Shown here piece by piece: positions 60,275-64,000 of a DNA stretch of 64,000 nt (positions within the stretch are counted from its first letter, which is position 1; each line of letters starts with the position of its first letter). The translations under genes and the position numbers were made by a program. Where the stretch lies: assembly GCA_026874595.1 (NCBI GenBank), contig CM049321.1, positions 864,479 through 928,478 on the forward strand, read 5' to 3'. The DNA comes from Sipunculus nudus (taxonomy: Eukaryota > Annelida > Sipuncula > Golfingiida > Sipunculidae). The notes beneath the pieces are model-generated. The model did no database searches and had not been told where the DNA came from. It saw only the letters and a program-made list of their open reading frames with translations.

Positions 60275-63200
60275 TTTTTACCACCTCATTTTCCTTGTAG
60301 ACTGTCTTTTTCCACCCCATTCTCCTATAAGACAGTCTTTTACCACCCCATTGCCACCACATTCTCCTTGTGGGCAGTCATTTACCGTCACATTCTCCTT
60401 GAGGGCAGTCTTTTACCACCACCTTCTCCTTGTGGGCCTTCTTTTACCGCCACACTCTCCTTGAGGGCAGTCTTTTACCTCCACATTCTCCTTGTGGTCA
60501 GTCTTTTACCGCTACATACTCCTTGTGGGCAGTCTTTTACCACCACATTCTCTTTGTGAGCAGTCTTTTACCACCATATTCTCTTTGTGGGCAGTCTTTT
60601 ACCAACACATTCTACTTGTGGGCAGTCTTTTACCACCACTTTCTCCTTGTGGACAGTCTTTAACCACCACATTCGATCTCCTTGTGAGCAGTCTTTGACC
60701 ACCACATTCTCCTTGTGGGCAATCTTTGACTACCACATTCTCCTTTCAGGTAGTCTTTTACCTCCACATTCTTCTTTTGGGCAGTCTTTTACCACCACAT
60801 TCACCTTGTGGGCAGTCAACGACTACCACATTCTCCTTGTGGGCAGTCTTTTACCACCACATTTTCCTTGTAGGCCGTCTTTTACCGCCACATTCTCCTT
60901 GACGGCAGTCTTTTACCTCCACATTCTCCTTTTGGGCAGTCTGTTACCACCACATTCTCCTTGTTGGTAGTCTTTTAACACCCCATTCTCCTTGTTGGCA
61001 GTCTTTCACACCACTTTCACCTTTCGGGCAGTCCTTTACCTCCACATTCTCCTTGTAGGCAGTCCCTTACCACCACATTCTGCTTGTAGGCAGTCTTTTA
61101 CCACTATATTCTTCTTGTGGGCGGTTCTCTACCGCCACCTTGTCCTAGTGGGCAATCTTTGACTACCACATTCTCCTTGCAGGTAGTCTTTTACCTTCAC
61201 ATTCTTCTTTTGGGCAGTCTTTTACCACCACATTCACCTTGTGGGCAGTCTTTTACCACCACTTTCTCCTTGTGGACAGTCTTTAACCACCACATTCGAT
61301 CTCCTTGTGAGCATTCTTTGACCACCAAATTTTCCTTGTGGGCAGTCTTTGACTGCCACATTCTCATTTGGGCAGTCTTTTACAACCATATTCTCCTTGT
61401 TGGCAGCCTTTAACCGCCACATTCTCCTTGTTGGCAGTCTTTTACTACCACATTCTCCTTGTAGGAAGTCATTTACCACCACATTTTCCTTGTGGGTCGT
61501 CTTTTACCGCCACATTCTCCTCTTTGGCAGTCTTTCACCTCCACATTCTCCTTGTGTTCAGTTTTTTACCACCACATTCTCCTTTCTGGAAGTCTTTTAC
61601 TAAAACACATTCTCCTTGCAGGCAGTGTTTTACCACCATATTCTCCTTGTGGGCTGTCTTTTAGCACCATATTCTCCTTGTGGGCAGTCTTTGACAACCA
61701 CATTCCTCTTTGTGGGCAGTCTTTTACCACCACTTTCTCCTTGTGGACAGTCCTTAACCACCACATTCGATCTCCTTGTGAGCAGTCTTTGACCACCAAA
61801 TTTTCCTTGTGGGCAGTCTTTGACTGCCACATTCTCATTTGGGCAGTCTTTTACAACCACATTCTCCTTGTTGGCAGTCTTTAACCGCCACATTCTCCAT
61901 GTGGGTAGCCTTTTCCGCTACATTCTCCTTGTGGGCAGTCTTTTACCACCACATACTCCTTTCTGGCAGTCTTTTTCCTACACCATTTCCTCGAAGGCAG
62001 TGTTTAACCACCACATTCTCCTTGTGGGCTGTCTTTTAGCACCACATTTTCCTTGTAGTCAGTCGTTCAACCCCATATTTTCCTTATAGGCAGTCTTTGA
62101 CAACCACATTCTCCTTGTGGGCAGTCTTTTACCTCCATATTCTCCTTGTGGGCAGTCTTTGACTACCACATTCTCATTTGGGCCGTCTTTTACAACCACA
62201 TTCTCCTTGCTGGCAGTCTTTAACCGACACATTATCCTTGTGGGCAGCCTTTTACCGCTGCATTCTCCTTGTGGGCAGTCTTTTACCACCACATTCTCCT
62301 TGTGAGCAGTCTTTTACCACCCTATTCTCCTTGTGGGCAGTCTTTTACAATCACATTCTCCTGGTAGGCAGTCATTTACCACCACATTCTCCTTGTTGGC
62401 AGTCTTTATCCGCCACATTCTCCTTGTGGGCAGTGTTTGACTACCACATTCTCCTCGTGGGCAATCTTTGACTACCACATTCTCCTTGTAGGCAGTCTTT
62501 TACTACCACATTCTCCTTGTGTTCAGTTTTTTACCACCACATTCTCCTTTCTGGAAGTCTTTTACCTACACATTCTCCTTGCAGGCAGTGTTTTACCACC
62601 ATATTCTCCTTGTGGGCTGTCTTTTAGCACCATATTCTCCTTGTAGTCAGTCGTTCACCACCACATTTTCCTTATGGGCAGTCTTTGAACACCACATTCT
62701 CCTTGTGGGCAGTCTTTTACAACCACATTCTCCTTGTTGGCAGTCTTTAACCGCCACATTCTCCTTGTGGGCAGCCTTTGACTACTACATTTTCCTTTCT
62801 GGAAGTCTTTTACCTACACATTCTCCTTGCAGGCAGTGTTTTACCACCACATTCTCTTTGTTGGCTGTCTTTTAGCACCACATTTTCCTTGTAGTCAGTC
62901 GTTCACCACCACATTTTCCTTATAGGCAGGCTTTGACAACCACATTCTACTTGTGGGCAGTCTTATAATAGCACATTCTCCTTGTGGACAGTCTTTTACC
63001 ACCACTTTCTCCCTGTGTACAGTCTTTAACCACCACATTCGATCTCCTTGTGAGCAGTCTTTGACCATCACATTCTCCTTGTGGGCAGTCTTTGACTACT
63101 ACATTGTCATTTGGGCAGTCTTTTACAACCACATTCTCCTTGTTGGCAGTCTTTAACCGCCACATTCTCCTTGAGGGCAGTCCTTTACCGCTACATACTC

Positions 63201-64000
63201 CTTGTGGGCAGTTTTTTACCACCACATTCTCTTTGTGGGCAGTGTTTGACTACCATATTCTCCTTGTGGGCAGTCTTTGACTACCACATTCTCCTTGTAG
63301 TCAGTCGTTCACCACCACATTTTCCTTGTGGGCAGTCTTTGACAACCACATACTCCTTGTGGGCAGTCTTTTACCACCACATTCTCCTTGTAAGCAGTCT
63401 TTTACCACCATATTCTCCTTGTGGGCAGTCTTTTACCATCACATTCTCCTTGTAGGCAGTCTTTTACCACAGTATTCTCCTTGCAGGCAGTCTTTTACCA
63501 CCACATTCTCTCTTGTGGGCAGTCTTTCACCACCACATTCTCTCTAGTGGGCAGTCTTTGACTACCACATTCTCCTTGTAGGCAGTCATTTACCACCACA
63601 TTCTCCTTGTAGGCAGTCCTTGACTACCACAACCTCCTTGTGGGCACTCTTTTTCCACCATATTTTCCATATGGGCAGTCTTTGACCACCACATTCGCCT
63701 TGTGGGCAGTCTTTTACCACAATCTCCTTGTGGGCAATTTTAACCACCACATTCTCCTTGTAGGCCGTCTTTTACCACCACATTCTCTCTTGTGGGCAGT
63801 CTTTCACCACCACATTCTCTCTAGTGGGCAGTCTTTGACTACCACATTCTCCTTGTAGGCAGTCATTTACCAATACTTTCTCCTTGTAGGCAGTCCTTGA
63901 CTACCACAACCTCCTTGTGGGCACTCTTTTTCCACCATATTTTCCATATGGGCAGTCTTTGACCACCACATTCGCCTTGTGGGCAGTCATTTACCACCAC
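60275..64000. repeat. 31-bp minisatellite, about 120 copies, runs off the window
   Basis: The unit is CAGTCTTTTACCACCACATT followed by CTCCTTGTGGG, with common variants (TTTGACTACC, TTTAACCGCC, TTCACC; GTAGG, GTTGG). Because 31 is not a multiple of three, the consensus has all three plus-strand frames open and each encodes the same 31-residue cycle (Q-S-F-T-T-T-F-S-L-W-A-V-F-Y-H-H then I-L-L-V-G-S-L-L-P-P-H). Frames are broken only by unit variants, mostly TTTGAC and indels. I treat the frames as repeat artefacts. The right end lies beyond the window. Confidence 0.95.
63504..64000. repeat. 277-bp higher-order duplication in the 31-bp array
   Basis: CATTCTCTCTTGTGGGCAG starts at 63504 and again at 63781. 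The following units agree in order and variants, including CACAACCTCCTTGTGGGCAC and TTTTCCATATGGGCAG. The period is nine 31-bp units less two bases. Confidence 0.85.

Noticed and set aside
60240-63860. Open frames of up to 130 codons in both orientations
   Set aside because: The 31-bp consensus has no stop in any plus-strand frame, so long frames are expected without selection.
60275-64000. CRISPR-like appearance of 31-bp repeats
   Set aside because: Units are contiguous with no spacers, vary gradually and lie in eukaryotic DNA; this is a minisatellite.

Overview
This is eukaryotic nuclear DNA, most likely from a marine invertebrate and probably a bivalve mollusc (inference). It is AT-rich, its genes are split by introns with GT..AG junctions, and TA/CT/GA microsatellites and C or G runs are abundant. 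It also carries the TGACCTTTGACCT-rich satellite and the GTCTGTCC and GGTGGCGCCACC-type repeats I associate with bivalve genomes. There is no operon structure, rRNA, intact tRNA, CRISPR array or prokaryotic gene. Very little is protein-coding; most of the window is repeats at several scales.

Layout. 0.6-4.4 kb: an array of about ten 288-bp units, each holding clustered nuclear-receptor half-sites, enclosed by GTATCCCC-type inverted ends and a 16-copy GCG tract. 6.2-6.7 kb: a minus-strand first coding exon with a compact promoter (CCAAT pair, two CACGTG boxes, E2F-type site). 8.55-11.92 kb: a 3.4-kb element with 18-bp terminal inverted repeats and a second inverted-repeat element and a SINE fragment inside it. 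14.09-14.83 kb: three short, phase-compatible minus-strand exons forming the 3' end of an unrecognised small gene. 15.2-16.3 kb: degenerate repeats. 16.8 kb: a 15-bp minisatellite. 21.8-23.7 kb: a CACTA/tnp2-like transposase relic with at least two nonsense codons and three frameshifts.

26.0-37.7 kb: exons of a plus-strand gene resembling the DUF4806 family of uncharacterised invertebrate proteins ([37 protein letters not shown], lysine-rich tail). The model is incomplete and shows damage: a GA tract where the first donor should be, and a 16-nt frameshifting duplication in a middle exon. Its introns hold several satellite arrays, a foldback element and a 5'-truncated LINE.

37.3-60.2 kb: eight nearly identical head-to-tail copies of a 2.85-2.87-kb unit. 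Each copy carries the last coding exon of the 26-37 kb gene, so one gene is followed by eight copies of its terminal exon. 60.27-64.0 kb: a 31-bp minisatellite of about 120 copies that runs off the window, open in all three plus-strand frames and with higher-order structure.

The two most notable features are the eight-fold terminal-exon array and the nuclear-receptor half-site satellite. Coordinates of exons and array units were read by hand from the sequence. Family names come from motif recognition, without any database search.
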